From Monosporascus cannonballus (lineage: Eukaryota > Ascomycota > Sordariomycetes > Xylariales), in assembly GCA_004154925.1 (NCBI GenBank), contig QJNS01000049.1:186001-250000 (forward strand): DNA of 64,000 bases, written 5' to 3'. Within the stretch, counting starts at the first letter, position 1. Every line of letters begins with the position of its first letter. Shown piece after piece: positions 36,101 to 47,290 of the stretch. Below the pieces are notes generated by a model. It was not told the origin of the DNA and did no database searches. It saw nothing but the letters and a program-made list of their open reading frames with translations. The position numbers and the translations under genes were made by a program.

Positions 36101-36979
36101 GCCGAAAATTAATTACTAAATATCTTAAAAATCTTAGTAAATCTTGTAAAAAAAATTTCCTTAATTAATTCGATAAATATACATTATACTTAACTAAAAG
36201 CGAAACGTTTTAATAAGGCGTTTAAGAAATTCTTTATTATAAAGGTATTATTAATTCCTTAAAAATTAAACGCCTTAGCTTAAATATAGGCGGAAAACCA
36301 GGCCCGGTGTTATTAATTAGGTTTTATAGAACTTATTTTAATAAGCCGCAAGATTTTACGGTATTTCTTACGTACTATAATAATAATATTTAATTCCAAA
36401 AAGGCGAATTAATCTCTTAATTCCTTAAGCAAATCTTAAATCGTAATTTTTTTCGGATTATTAAGGTAATTTAGGCGTTTTTACGAATTTTAATTTCCAA
36501 TATTACGTTAATTTAAATTTAAATATTAATATATTTTACTTCGATCCTAAAAACTTTTCTAATTTATTTTTAATATTTTATAATAACGTGATTAAAATTA
36601 ATTATATTTTAATTTTTGAAAACTTATTAAATAATATTACCCTGTTCGAGGATTTCCCATTTGGCGAAATCTGCCTGGTATTTGGCTCTAATTCGGACAT
36701 TAATATCGGCAATATATTATTCGATCGATAAAATCGTTCGGATACTTTTAAAAAGATTAACGTCGGAAGCGTCTAAATTAATAAGGTACTAAACGCCGCG
36801 CGAAAAAATATTATAATGTAAAACAAAATATTAATTAAAATAATTAACACAATCATTAAGAATTATATCTTTATACATGGATTTATTTAATATATTAATA
36901 AAAATAAGGTTATATATTAATTAAAAAAATTATAATTAACCGTAATTATCTTACGCAGTTAAAATATCGGGCTAATAAT

Positions 36980-37167
36980 TATAATAATTAAGCTGATCGG
37001 TTAATAAGGTAATATAAAGTGTGGGAAGTGATAATTGTCTGATTAGAATTGAGCTTTAGGAAGCGGTGACTAGAAAGCTCTCTATATACTGTGGGCGCGC
37101 CGGAATAAGGTTCTTCCGGGGTGCTGGGAGCTTGATGACTAACATAGATAGCCCTTATTCCACGACA
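36980..37167 (-). repeat. Right (5') LTR of the copia element
   Basis: Starts TATAATAATTAAGC (inner end; the left LTR has TGTGACAGTTAAGC) and ends TTCCACGACA (outer, intact). Read in element sense it starts TGTCGTGGAATAAGG. TATATAGAGAG on the minus strand at about 37079-37088 is a likely core promoter for the element. Confidence 0.9.
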
Positions 37168-37805
37168 AATGAACTAACGGAGAACTTACGACAAACCTGT
37201 CAATCTGCGGGATAGGGGGAATATGATGCAGCCAGTAGTTCAGCGACGGCTGGATAGATGAATAACATTAGTATGCAATAAAGCAATACCAAGGTACTTA
37301 CTAAAAGTAGATCCTAATTAGGTACCTATGTGTCTCGACAAAGAGAATAACTGCCAACAATACTGTACTTATCCGACCGACCACGTTAGCCGTCTTTAAC
37401 GACCGAAATAGAGAATGCCGAGGCCCAACCATCTATTTGATACGTTAGATCACAGTCTTACTCCGAACACCACCCCACACAGGTCCTCTGACACTCCCGT
37501 TTTCTCACTCCTGCCGTCACCACGTTTCATTAGCATTACGGTCCTGCCTGATTTTCTATCTCGGCAGCTGGATTGCCCACTGCAACCAATCACCCCCTAA
37601 GATTCTTGACCCTATAGACAATAAGCAGGTGTGGATCTTCTCCGCCCTCCCCCCCTCCGCCCTCCCCCCCGCGCCCCCAAGAAATCAACTTAACGAACGG
37701 CGGGAATTCGAGTTGCACACGGGCCGGCGGGGGGCGGCTACTGGTCTCGCCCCTTCACAGGAGGATAGCGCGGGTCATAACGCGTACAACTACGCCATCG
37801 AAACG
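37168..37805 (+). promoter_or_regulatory. Upstream region of the Myb/SANT-like gene with C/T-rich tract
   Basis: Host sequence without a recognised gene. A strongly C-rich pyrimidine stretch at about 37640-37680 lies some 130-160 bp before the ATG, the kind of tract common in promoters of filamentous fungi. A short frame at 37415-37600 is probably chance. Confidence 0.4.
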
Positions 37806-39249
37806 ATGTCGGAAGTCGACGTGGAGATGTCGAGCTCGGTATTGGCGTCGCATAACAACCTGGATCGACGCACCCCGCGCTTCAGCTGGAGTCTGGCTTA
37901 CGAGGAGACCTTCTTCAGGTCGCTGTGCGAGTCGATGCAGCTGGGATATAAGGAGAACCATAGTTTCAAGGCCACCGCGTGGGAAAGAGCAGCTATCGCC
38001 CTGCGCGACAAGCACGGGGCATATCCGGAGAAGAGCCACCTGATCAACAAGGCCGACAACGCGCGCAAGAAGTTTCGCATGTGGCGAGGCTTGAGGGAGG
38101 ATCCGGATTTTCTGTACAATCCGACGACCAAGACTGTAACTGCATCCGAGGAGGCGTGGCTGAAGCATTTCGAGGTGAGTCCGCGCGACTCCTACGCGAC
38201 AGTGGCCCGCGGGTAGACAAGAGGCGCGTGCATGGGACGGCATGGCATAATGAGACTCGAGATGTAGCGTTAGCTGACGACTGGCGGAAAACCTGTAGAA
38301 GGAACCGCTTTCGAAAGCGCTGAGGGGCCGCCCCTTCGAACACGAGCAGTACTTGGAGCTCTTGTTCCCCGACGTCATAGGATCCGGCGGCGCGCCGAAA
38401 AGGATCATGAAGCCGAGACGGAGAAATCCAGATGCGACTCCCAGTGGAAGACAAAACATCGGCAACGTCTCCGGCTTAGCTTCGACTCCCAAATCCGCAT
38501 CACAGCCCTCACAAGCGCCCATCAATCCCTTATTAGACCCGAACACAACCCACCCCTATTCGGGGACGCCATCTCGACAACCGCACGCCGCCACCTTTGA
38601 CGGCAGTGGCAACAATGCCAGCGGCAGACCGACCTCTAACACGATCCCGCCCCTATCTTCCATAACCCCCGCATCCAACAACAGTGCCCTGACGCCGCCC
38701 GACGAGCGCCCACCGCAAGCCTCTTTGACGGCACGGAAACGGAATAACCCTGACCCCGCCACTGGCGGACGGGTCGAGAAACGGCGGGGCCGTCCATCCC
38801 GCTTTTCTGCCGACTTCTACGAACACCACCAACCCGGCGGCGCCAGCGCGTCTCGACCACAGGTGCAGTCACAGGCAACATCCTCCTACACCTCCAGTTT
38901 CATACTCCCACCGCGGCACGCCACCACTGCCGTACGCGGCGCGCCACCTTTATGCCAGAGCAGCATATCCGTCGAAGACGGCCTCCTGTCGCTTGCGGAC
39001 GCACTCCGGGCGCGCTCTCCGCCGAAGTGGCAGGAGCAGGCCGTCGAGATCCTGTTCAGGGACTTCGAAAACGAGGATATGGATCTGCAGCTGAAGATCG
39101 CGGAGAAGGCGCTCACGGACGAGAATAAGGCCATGGTGTTCGTGAAGATGACGCCCGCCCTGCGAATGCACTGGGTCGGTAGGCTGAGAGAGGTGCACCA
39201 GCGAAACCTGGGCGGCGGTCTCGGGAGAGTAGGCGAGGAGGCTTCATGA
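37806..39249 (+). CDS. Myb/SANT-like DNA-binding protein with AT-hook
   Basis: Two exons, 37806-38174 and 38299-39249, joined over a phase-0 intron (GTGAGT...CCTGTAG, branch-like GCTGAC near 38273), giving 439 aa. The start is the first ATG in the open frame. Residues 25-123 form a Myb/SANT-like domain with spaced tryptophans W28, W59, W93 and W118 and a basic helix DNARKKFRMWRGLR. Residues about 165-280 are Pro/Ser/Thr/Asn-rich and look disordered. KRRGRPSR at 284-291 is an AT-hook core and probable nuclear signal. Residues about 363-427 form a predicted amphipathic helical tail (WQEQAVEILFRDFENEDMDL). Likely a nuclear DNA-binding protein; targets unknown. The gene is intact and GC-rich, with no sign of RIP although the copia element ends 640 bp upstream. 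Confidence 0.85.
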
Positions 39250-40587
39250 CTTTTTAGGTTCATTACCAAGCGGCCCATCCAAGATCATACTGGGGACAAA
39301 GGAACACAAGCAAAGGGGTGATATCTGACCTAAGCTCGGTAAGGCACGTCAGTTGGTTTTGCGACGATTCCGCTGAAAAGCGTCCACGGGGGAGCTTTCC
39401 TCGCCCGGAGACCGCGACAATTTGTTATGATGAAGTACACGAGGCTGCCTAAGTCTCCGCAGAGCCATTTCAGGGGCAATAAGAAGAATGTGATGTGGCA
39501 ACTTCTCTTTTGCGGATCCCTGGCGCCGACCCTGACTTACGCCTCGCGCTTAGCCCGCCCTCACTTGCCGATGAGCCGCTTCCTATCGTCATATGGTCCA
39601 CCGTGACCTAATCATCCCGCCTGGTTTTGAAACCTTGTCTGACGTTGCATCTGGCGCATTGGCTTTAACGGCATATCGCCGAGGTCCAGGTCGCTAGTTC
39701 TGGAAGACCTGTCGCATGTTGCCGGGCCTTGGGGTAGTTGGCCGTACTCCTTATGCTCGTGCAGTGTTTCCTCGAGTTGGTAGGGTGGACTAGCCCAGGA
39801 CAAGGAGAGGACTTTCTGGGGGCGCTTCATTCGGCGTAGCGGCCGGCAGTTGAGTCCCATGATGTAGACGGTTGAGGTGGCTCCGCCGGTTTTGGCTCGA
39901 TGATCGAGAAAACTAGTCGACATGTGTTTGGACACTGAAACCATTGACGGAGGTCAAGTGTATAGAATTCGAGAAATGGAAAGCTGGATGGACATCGAAT
40001 GGACGGACACCCAACACGGCAATCGAACGGGTGACATCCCAATGCGGTCACGAAGAACCTATCTGGAGCACAGGCGTCGTAGCTGGGTGGCTGAAAGGAG
40101 TGGTATGTATCTTTTCGATGTAACTATTTGCTCCAACAAAACACATGGCAACTTGTGCCCGAGCCATGTGCTCCCACAAGTGAACCAATGAACCAGGTGG
40201 ATCAACGATGCACCTTATACCAAAACTCTGGTCTACCTTCAAAATCATTGCTAATTATTTATAGTACGTCTTTATGCATCTGTATCGACCCTTACCTTTC
40301 CTTCTGTTCGGTCATTAATATTCTCCGGACTGACAGTTTAAAGCACGTCATTCCTTGGTGCATCGCGGCCCCTTCCAGCCAGGACTTGAACAAGATGTTT
40401 GCGAGACGAAGGCCGGAGGGCCCGCTAAAGGACTTGCTAAGACAGATGACTATGGCATGTTCACTTTGCGTCAACAAAGGAAAACGCCGAGTGTCATTCA
40501 CGCTGCCTATGGGATAGCAGATAAGGACTTTTGTCGGTGGCTAGAAACGCCAAAATACCCTGTACGCCCAGTTCGAGATTATCTACT
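39250..40587. other. Spacer between SANT and NRPS-like genes, no recognised gene
   Basis: Ordinary base composition, so host-like. Several frames of 66-130 codons occur on both strands (for example 39612-39944 minus and 40128-40517 plus), but none shows a known motif, and they overlap one another. A decayed gene is possible. The right edge is the stop codon of the NRPS-like gene. Confidence 0.5.
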
Positions 40588-40589
40588 TT

Positions 40590-41720
40590 AAATATCCCAC
40601 TGTTTACACCAGTGCATCATCAGCTCGGGTGTTATAGCCCTCGTAGCCTTCATTGTTGGACTACACTCCTTGGTCCGCGTCATTTCAAAAACGACCGACC
40701 CGTGGCCGGCCTCGTGGGCGCTCGCCATTCCGCGGTAGAAGTCTGGAAGCTTAACCGCTGGGTTCTTCTCCAGAGACTGCGTATCATCAGCCTGGCTCTT
40801 CCCGAGGAGATCGCCCCACTCGCTAAAGCTGACCAGCTTCGAGATGCGTTCGTCCCCATAGAACCGCTGCACCGCGAGTGCAAGCTCTCCCCACGCGGTC
40901 TCCGAGGGGTTGACGCCGTGGTAATACCCGGTGATCCGCTCCGCGGTGAGTTTCTGTGTGACCCCGAGGGCCTCGAGGACCAGGCACGCGATGCGCTCCG
41001 AGGGCGTCCAGCCAACTCTCTCTATGACAGCGAGATGGCTCGGCAGGGCTCCCAGGTGGACACTGCTGGCGACGATCGAGGGCAGCCACTCCTGGCGGTT
41101 CCACGCGCCCGCCTCGCCCTGGGGGCCGGCAACTTGACCGACTCTGATGCTGACGGCCGGAAAGTCACCGACACGGGCGGCGTCCTCAGGGACCAGGCTG
41201 CCGATCATCTTACTGCGACCGTATCCGTTACCCGGGAGGCTGACGTCTTCGAGTCGCTGCTCGAGGACAAGTCCCCTACCGCGGGCGTTCCACCAATCGA
41301 TGGTGCCGATGGAAGAAACAAACGCGACCGCGACGCGCTTTGACGCGCGCGTGGCAAAGTCGGCTACCCTGCGGACGCTTCGCAGGTGCGGCTCGAACGA
41401 CTCGATTGGAATACTGGATTTGACGGACCACGCGTTGTGGATCAGCCGGTCCGCCTGCCTCAGTAGCCGCTCGAAGACGTCGACGGGTAGGCCAAAGTCA
41501 GAGCGCGACATGTCGGCGTGGTAGAGTTCCGTCTTCTCGCTGTAATTGCTCGCAAGACCGCGTTCTCTCATCGCCTTGGCCTGCCGCCTCGCCCCGCCAT
41601 CATCCGCCCTGTTGAGACAAATGACCTTCTTGACCGACGGGTTTCTCACCAGCAGATCAAGCATATACGAGCCCAGCATGCCGGTGGAGCCGGTCAGGAT
41701 GACGGTCTGGCCTTCCGTTT
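40590..41720 (-). other. Intact open part: thioester-reductase domain
   Basis: From the last frameshift (near 41720) to the stop the frame is open for about 375 codons. It contains GQTVILTGSTGMLGSYMLDL, YHADMSRSDFGL, LIHNAWSVK, VAVAFVSSIG, GYGRSKMIGSLV and a C-terminal MMHWCKQW. It is an extended short-chain dehydrogenase fold typical of release reductases. No catalytic residue is obviously lost, so only the upstream modules are broken. Confidence 0.85.
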
Positions 41721-43239
41721 GCCGGCCGGGGCAAGTCGCTCGTGTACTTTCGCCATAGAGCATCCATGGCTTGAAGCTCGTGTTCTTCCTTGGCCCCCGG
41801 GGCTGCTTCCCCCTCGCCCCGCACGACCGAGAGGATATACTGCGCGAGCCGTCGGGGAGTCGGGTTGCTGTATATGACGCGGGTGGACATTGCCGCCTCG
41901 CCGACGTGGAAACCCGCGGCTTCGAGCCCGGATTTCAACAGCCGGGCAGCGCCGATCACCTGCAGCGAGTCGACACCGCCAGAGAAGAAGTCATTGTCGG
42001 GCTCGAGCCCCTCGCCTCCAGGTCTGGTACGGAACACATTCGGAATAGAATCGATCAGCGCATCCTCGGACTCTACGTTAATGCCAGGCGCTTCCGCGTC
42101 GGAGAATCGGCCTTGCTGTTCGTAAAGAGTGTCGATCTCATCCTTATAAAGTCTCACGGCGGCGGCCCTCTGAATAGTTCCGTTGCCCGCCCGAGGAAAA
42201 AGCCTTGTCTGGGTTGGACAACACGACGAGCTGTTTACCGATTTGTCCGTGGGCAACAGTTTCCCTATTTGCCTGTACTACTACAGGCCAGACATTGTTG
42301 AATAGTTCCCGTGCTTCCCAGTCACCTGCGGGGTGTCTCGCGGTTTCCAAAATGAGGGCGGGCTGGAACCGGTTCGAACCCACTACCAGGGCCCTGCGGA
42401 TCTGGGGATGGCTCTCGACGATCTCCTCGATCGTGATGGGATTCAACTTCTCCCCATTCGAGAAGACAATGATGTTGTAGAGCCAGTGGTTAGGAAGATC
42501 TGGATGTGGTTTGTAGAGGTCCTGTGTGTCATGTTCGTCGACTGAAGTGGCATTTGTTAGCGGCTCCGGTGGGTTCTATGTGGTTGGGCGTATGGAGCTC
42601 CGCTGTTTTGCGGGCCCGAAAGCCGAGGTTCTATTTACTGTTAAGGAAAGTGTAGAAGAACCCTGTAGCCCCGGTTTCTCACCCTGACGCTTGATGACTA
42701 GCCTATAAGCTCCATCGCCGCTTTCGTCTAGACGCCAGTCGCATCCGAACACATCGGGGTTGATGATGAAATACTGCCAAAGCTCAGGGTTCGACCGCGG
42801 GTACACCGGGAACGGGAAAAACTTGTACCTCGTTAATGATGCTATCAAATGGGTTCTTCCGGGGATGCTTACTCCGTCGCGGATATGATGACCAGCGGAA
42901 CGCCGCCCTGCACCAACCTGTCTCCTGCCGCCCTCGCGAGGTTGCCTATGCTTCTTAGAGACTTCACCACCGTATGGGGAGTTGGACGGGCGACGTACTT
43001 ACCACCCCGGAAAGCCACGATGTTCAATCTGGCTAGAGCTTTGATCTGCTCTGGATCCTGACTCATCTCTTAGAGTATTACTGGCGGAAGCACGCAGCTC
43101 CCGACGTCCGCGTTGTCGAGGCACCGCACTACTTGGTCTGTCGACAACGACCGGTTGCCCATTCCTAAGGCTGCCGGGAGTCCCCAATACATAACGGAAG
43201 ACACGAAGAGGTATATTCCTGCGGCGTGATAAAGGGGCA

Positions 43240-43292
43240 CTGGCGACATGTGAGCTTCGAGCACGCGGCCGTCAGGTGCTTCATGGACCTAC
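43240..43292 (-). other. Intron 2 of the NRPS-like gene
   Basis: 53 nt, GTAGGT...GCCAG, phase 1. It splits an ATG codon (A then TG), joining FIP to MPLYHAAGIYLF, a highly conserved stretch of adenylation domains in this family. Confidence 0.85.
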
Positions 43293-43690
43293 TTGGTATG
43301 AACTGCCTCGTTGACTTCTCCGTCCATACCTGTAACCAGGGCTTTGCTCGTTGCCACTCGGGGAGATAGTGAAAAGCATCGTTGATGGCTATCAATCCCT
43401 ATCTGCAGATGATCGGTTTAGGAATACCCGTGCTGCCTCTCGTGTGCAACACGACGAACGGGTCCCACTCGGCTTCCTCGAACGTCTTTTTGTAGGGAAG
43501 CAGCGGCACATCCTCCCGCGGGAACCAAGCATCGAGGGGACTAACCAGGACCGCCTTCATACCCCGCTCTTGCAGCCACGGCTGGACCATCGCCGCGTGT
43601 GTCCGGGGGAATCAGATGAAGCGGCAAGTCCGTCGCGTAGAACAGGCTGATCTGCCCTTCGTGCGAGTTGCGCGGGGAAATCAAGAATGC

Positions 43691-43746
43691 CTTTTGAGAA
43701 GGTTAGTCTTGGCGCGCACGCGACCACCCGGGAGCTGGAGGCACAC
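43691..43746 (-). other. Intron 1 of the NRPS-like gene
   Basis: 56 nt, GTGTGC...CTCAAAAG with GACTAAC branch site. Removal joins VGYK to AFLISPRNSHEGQIS, the conserved family reading. It shows that the stop after LLKRHS in the unspliced frame is not a lesion. Confidence 0.85.
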
Positions 43747-44064
43747 CTTGTAGCCGACCTTTATGGCGGCGACTAATATAATCATGTATCGACCATCGTT
43801 GGGGCCGATGTATGCGAGCGTCGGAAACGTACCGGGGACCGGCTCGCCGCAGGTTTCGACGATCCTTCGGGCCATGTGGTTGATCGAACTGGCGTATTCT
43901 TTCCACGAGACTCGCCGCCAGCCGTGTTCTGGGTTATCGGCCGGGGGAATGGACAATGCCTCTCCATCGGGGTCACTCTGGGACTTCTCGTCGATCACAT
44001 GGGGGATGAGCCTGTGTCCGTAAGCGGGCCTTTGGTCCCCTTTCGTGAGATGTTTCCCGTCCAT

Positions 44065-44800
44065 GTTCTTGGCCTTCAACGCTATGAGATTATATGGAAT
44101 CGTTTATCAATAAGGTCCAAAGTCGAAGAGCTGCCAGAGATCCCTTCAACCGCCGGGCGCCATTCTTATTGTATTCCTGTCCGTTGGGCGCTAGATCTCT
44201 TAAGGCTGCTCGGAAGTTCCTCGCGGGCGCGACGCTCGCGTTCGGCACGGCGATCGTCAATTGTCCGTCGTCACGAGTAGGAGGACCGAATGAGGCCAAC
44301 CGCCGTGATATGATTCGTCCTCTACTACGCTAAGACAATCATATACGGTAGTTACATGATCATGGTAATGTATAGACCGCCACTTAAGCGACGTAGTAGT
44401 AAACCTTCCCATCGAGATGGTTGCCCGCGCCGGGTCTAACGACGGCGCCCCGGAAATACCATCGCCATGAGGGCCGGGCGGTCCAGATACCGAGGCTCGT
44501 TTATGGGGTTCGTACTTGTCTCTCTGCCTCAGTATGTATGTAAGACTTATAATTATCAATTCATACCGATTATACCCCCACCCGTCACATCAGTTGGCTT
44601 CCCCTTTTGAAACCGGATCGCCCAGCTTCAACAATACGCCGCTCCACATATGGAGGTATTCTGCTTCAACTCAGTCTCTAACATCTCAGTAATACTAGCC
44701 ACCAGGAATATGTTATAAATCTAAAAGCTGTACACGCTATTCCGACCGTTTCAGACTTTATACTTAAAAGAATAAGTTATAAAGCCGGTATCTCGAAATG
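44065..44800. other. 5' flank of the NRPS-like gene
   Basis: Host-like composition up to about 44700, then a gradual change to AT-rich sequence. Frames at 44090-44333 and 44257-44559 have no motif. It would contain the ancestral promoter. No gene recognised. Confidence 0.5.
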
Positions 44801-45018
44801 CTGTATTAAATGCACCTTAGTATATAGCATTTTTAAGAAGCTGCTTTTTAAACATATTTTTATAAAATTAGTAATTTAAGTTAAATAGTAAAAGAATTTA
44901 AAAAATCGCACTTTGCTTAACGAAGATCGTATATATTATAGGTCGACGTAGCTTACATTTTAGAGTTGTTTTATCTACATAAATATAGAGCAATATAAAT
45001 TTAAATAGCCTTTAATAA

Positions 45019-45062
45019 TGTTACGACCTAGCCGGATACGACGTCTAGAAAAGGTCGTAACA
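45019..45062. repeat. 44-bp inverted repeat made of LTR-like termini
   Basis: TGTTACGACCT (45019-45029) and AGGTCGTAACA (45052-45062) are perfect 11-bp inverted arms around a 22-nt GC-richer centre. Both arms equal the conserved outer end of the gypsy LTRs (TGTTACGACC). Perhaps two head-to-head LTR ends left after deletion. Confidence 0.65.
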
Positions 45063-45119
45063 AAAACAGCCGTATAATAATTTAATAATTAACTTCTTTT
45101 TTTTGCCTAGATATAAAAA

Positions 45120-45265
45120 TATTCCTTTATTTAATTAGGTTTTAAAAGACTAAGTGAGTTAGATTCTGAAATAAACCACTAACTTATTAATAATAAGCCA
45201 ATAAGCCAGTAAACGAGATTACTAATATATTAGTAGTAAGCCAGTAAGCAGAAATAAATATATAC
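45120..45265 (+). repeat. LTR fragment, 62790 type, reversed
   Basis: Repeated words AATAAGCCAATAAGCCAGTAA and TTAGTAGTAAGCCAGTAAGC match, in reverse orientation, the tandem block at 62990-63110 in the LTR of copy 3. The surrounding 44800-45715 is AT-rich and otherwise featureless. Confidence 0.5.
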
Positions 45266-45715
45266 CTTTATTAAATATAGAATTTAAAAAAATTAACTTA
45301 TAATATACAATTTTGTTATTTAAAATATTTTTAATATTACGCAACGTAATTAAATTATTTATTATTTAAAATTTTATAATACTTTTATTGATATAAATTT
45401 ACACGATTAAATCTTAATAACAAAGTAAACTTTATAAACTTTATACGTTATAAGTATTTTTAGATAATACTGTTAAACGTTAAATAATATTTTCGATACT
45501 ATATTTACAAGTATTTAAGCCGAAATCAAACTAATTGATAAAGTTTTTTTTAAAAAGGAAAAATAAAAAACGACCCGTTTTATCTAAAAAAAAAAGGTTA
45601 TTTTAACGTTTAAATTAAGTAACCGGCCAAATTACCCGACAATAAAATAAAAAAAGATAAACTTTTCGAACAACCTTAGAAAACTTACAAACGCCTAGAT
45701 AAACGAAAAGCTAAG

Positions 45716-46000
45716 TGTGACGGCTTAGCCGTTTAACCAAGTATTAAATCTAAGTTGTACGGGTTTATATCAACAAGAGTATCGTAGAAATTTAAGCAAT
45801 TAATATAGTAACAAATTACGTATTAGAATGCTAAAAATAAGTTAGGTAACGAAATTATATATTACAAACTGGTGCTATTATATTATTAAAATGACGAGCT
45901 ATGTACGTTTTTAAATTAATTAGTTTTTTATTAAAAATTAAAATTGTTACAAATTTAATTCTAGTAAATATGATTGGTTTTATATGAATTTTCCTAGATC
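45716..46000 (-). mobile_element. Diverged solo LTR fragment, gypsy copy 1 family
   Basis: TGTGACGGCTTAGCCGTTTAACC followed by recognisable blocks (AAATCTAAGTTGTACGGGTTTATAT) of the LTR at 10356. The end is not found. Right boundary approximate. Confidence 0.6.
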
Positions 46001-46256
46001 TTAACACTAAAAAAACAATCCAAATTACGCAACCTACTTATATAAATCCGACCGTGTTCCGCGACCGGTATTACCTAAAATCGTAATATAATTTCCTTTT
46101 TTTAAGATCTTTATCTCTAAAAATTTATTTTTAGTTAATCTTATTTTATTATAGCAAGTCGTATTATTAATTATAAACCTCGTAATTACCTTAACCATAA
46201 AAAACTGAAAATTCCTAGTGATTTATTGTGTTAAGTTTGGTTTTAAAATAATATCG

Positions 46257-47290
46257 GACTTCAGTTAGCTTAGACCTCCCTGGCTCGTTTTCCTAATTTT
46301 TTCAAAGTTACTCAAGTATCGCTCCATAACGCTAAATATTAACTAATTAAATCCCAAATCCCCGTAACTAACTAGCGAAGCCTAAGCTGTAATTACGTAA
46401 AAACGGCTTCGTTTAATACATATGTTGTTTTAAAAAAACGAAAATCCGTAATAACTTAATAATCAAAAGTTTTTTAATAAATATACATATATACCGTTAT
46501 TTCTGCCATGGCTTATTATTAATATTATTTTAATCCTAATCAGGACCTATTTGGCACTTTTTAAACCGTAACGCGTACAATAGCTATAACTCGAATTTAT
46601 CGCGTTATTATCCCTTTTTTGAAAATACGATAAATCTGATTTTTTCCAGTTTTACCGAGTTATGCCCTTAAAATAAAATATACGTACGTATATTTTAGAT
46701 TTTTGGCATTGACATAAAAGAATTAATATAATATTTAAAAATATTATTCGTAATCAGGTTCTTTGTAACGATTTAGGCCAAATTATTAGTTCGACCGTTC
46801 AGATTAACCGATTAATTAACATTTTAAAAAAACGAATACGCGAAAAGCTATTAGCATACGAAAATTAATAGGAATTTTTAATTCCGGTTAATTAGGACCC
46901 CGTTATACGTAAATACCATAATACATTATACGGGAAATTTATAATTTTCGTAAAAAAGCCTAAATTCCGTCAGCCGCTGAAAAAAATATTATTTGAAATT
47001 AAAATAATCTATATTACTTTGGACGAAAATTAACACTTTATAAAGGTATTTGCCCTTAATTAATTTAAATTTTTAAAGCGACTAATTATATACTTTAAGA
47101 AAAAATAATAATTATATAATATAAAGCGAAAAACGAAATAGTTTCGTAATAATAACAATCCAAATATTTTTATATATCTTTTTTATGATTTTAATTATTA
47201 TAATTAACATAATTTCCAAAATTAATAATAATTATTTATTTTATTTATTAAATAGGTTTTTATTATTTTCGGATTTATTACCGAATAATA
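46257..47290. mobile_element. Second copy (left part) of the 2.6-kb insertion element
   Basis: GACTTCAGTTAGCTTAGACC, CTGGCTCGTTTTCC and the next kilobase align by eye with 27577-28560, including AATCCCAAATCCCCGTAAC (46349 and 27673 regions). The terminal 130 bp is well conserved in both. Similarity fades after about 47290, where this copy is either truncated or a different subtype. Confidence 0.7.

Larger units (their letters stand above)
27506..37167 (-). mobile_element. Ty1/copia LTR retrotransposon, RIP-inactivated, with a nested insertion
   Basis: Flanked by target-site duplication AATGA (27501-27505 and 37168-37172). The left LTR is split (27506-27576 and 30188-30304) by the element at 27577-30178; the right LTR is 36980-37167 (188 bp). 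Inside the left LTR a C-run (plus TACCCCCCAG at 30305) is the polypurine tract, giving minus sense. The minus strand carries copia-type reverse transcriptase at about 32650-33115. Gag and integrase should lie to the right (33.2-36.9 kb) and RNase H to the left (31.2-32.6 kb), but I could not read them clearly. It lies in otherwise continuous GC-rich host sequence. Confidence 0.92.
40588..44064 (-). pseudogene. NRPS-like enzyme (adenylation-thiolation-reductase), full length but broken
   Basis: ATG at 44064, stop at 40588; about 1,050 codons. Family members activate a carboxylic acid, load it on a carrier and release it reductively as aldehyde or alcohol. Five introns fit the family reading: 43691-43746, 43240-43292, 42946-43002, 42829-42872 and 42542-42638. 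Adenylation domain: LHTRGSTGIPKP core (family has Ser-Gly; here Arg) and NGEKLNPITIEE. Carrier: DFFSGGVDSLQV, with the phosphopantetheine Ser at about 41967. Reductase: TGSTGMLG nucleotide-binding loop, VSSIG and YGRSK catalytic residues. Lesions: TAG at 43399-43401, TAA at 43070-43072; frameshifts near 43597, 42660, 42199 and 41720; and an in-frame gap near 42477 removing the GR-D of adenylation motif A8. As given it cannot make the enzyme. Confidence 0.9.

Noticed and set aside
38044..38881. Long minus-strand frames opposite the SANT gene (for example 263 and 136 codons)
   Set aside because: Shadows of GC-rich coding sequence; the plus strand has the conserved domain, a good intron and an AT-hook.
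40531..42301. Long plus-strand frames opposite the NRPS-like gene (up to 270 codons)
   Set aside because: The minus strand carries clear reductase and carrier motifs; the plus frames have none.
43681..43745. Early stop after LLKRHS in the NRPS-like gene as a lesion
   Set aside because: It lies within a good 56-nt intron with GT, CTAAC and AG signals; splicing restores the family reading.
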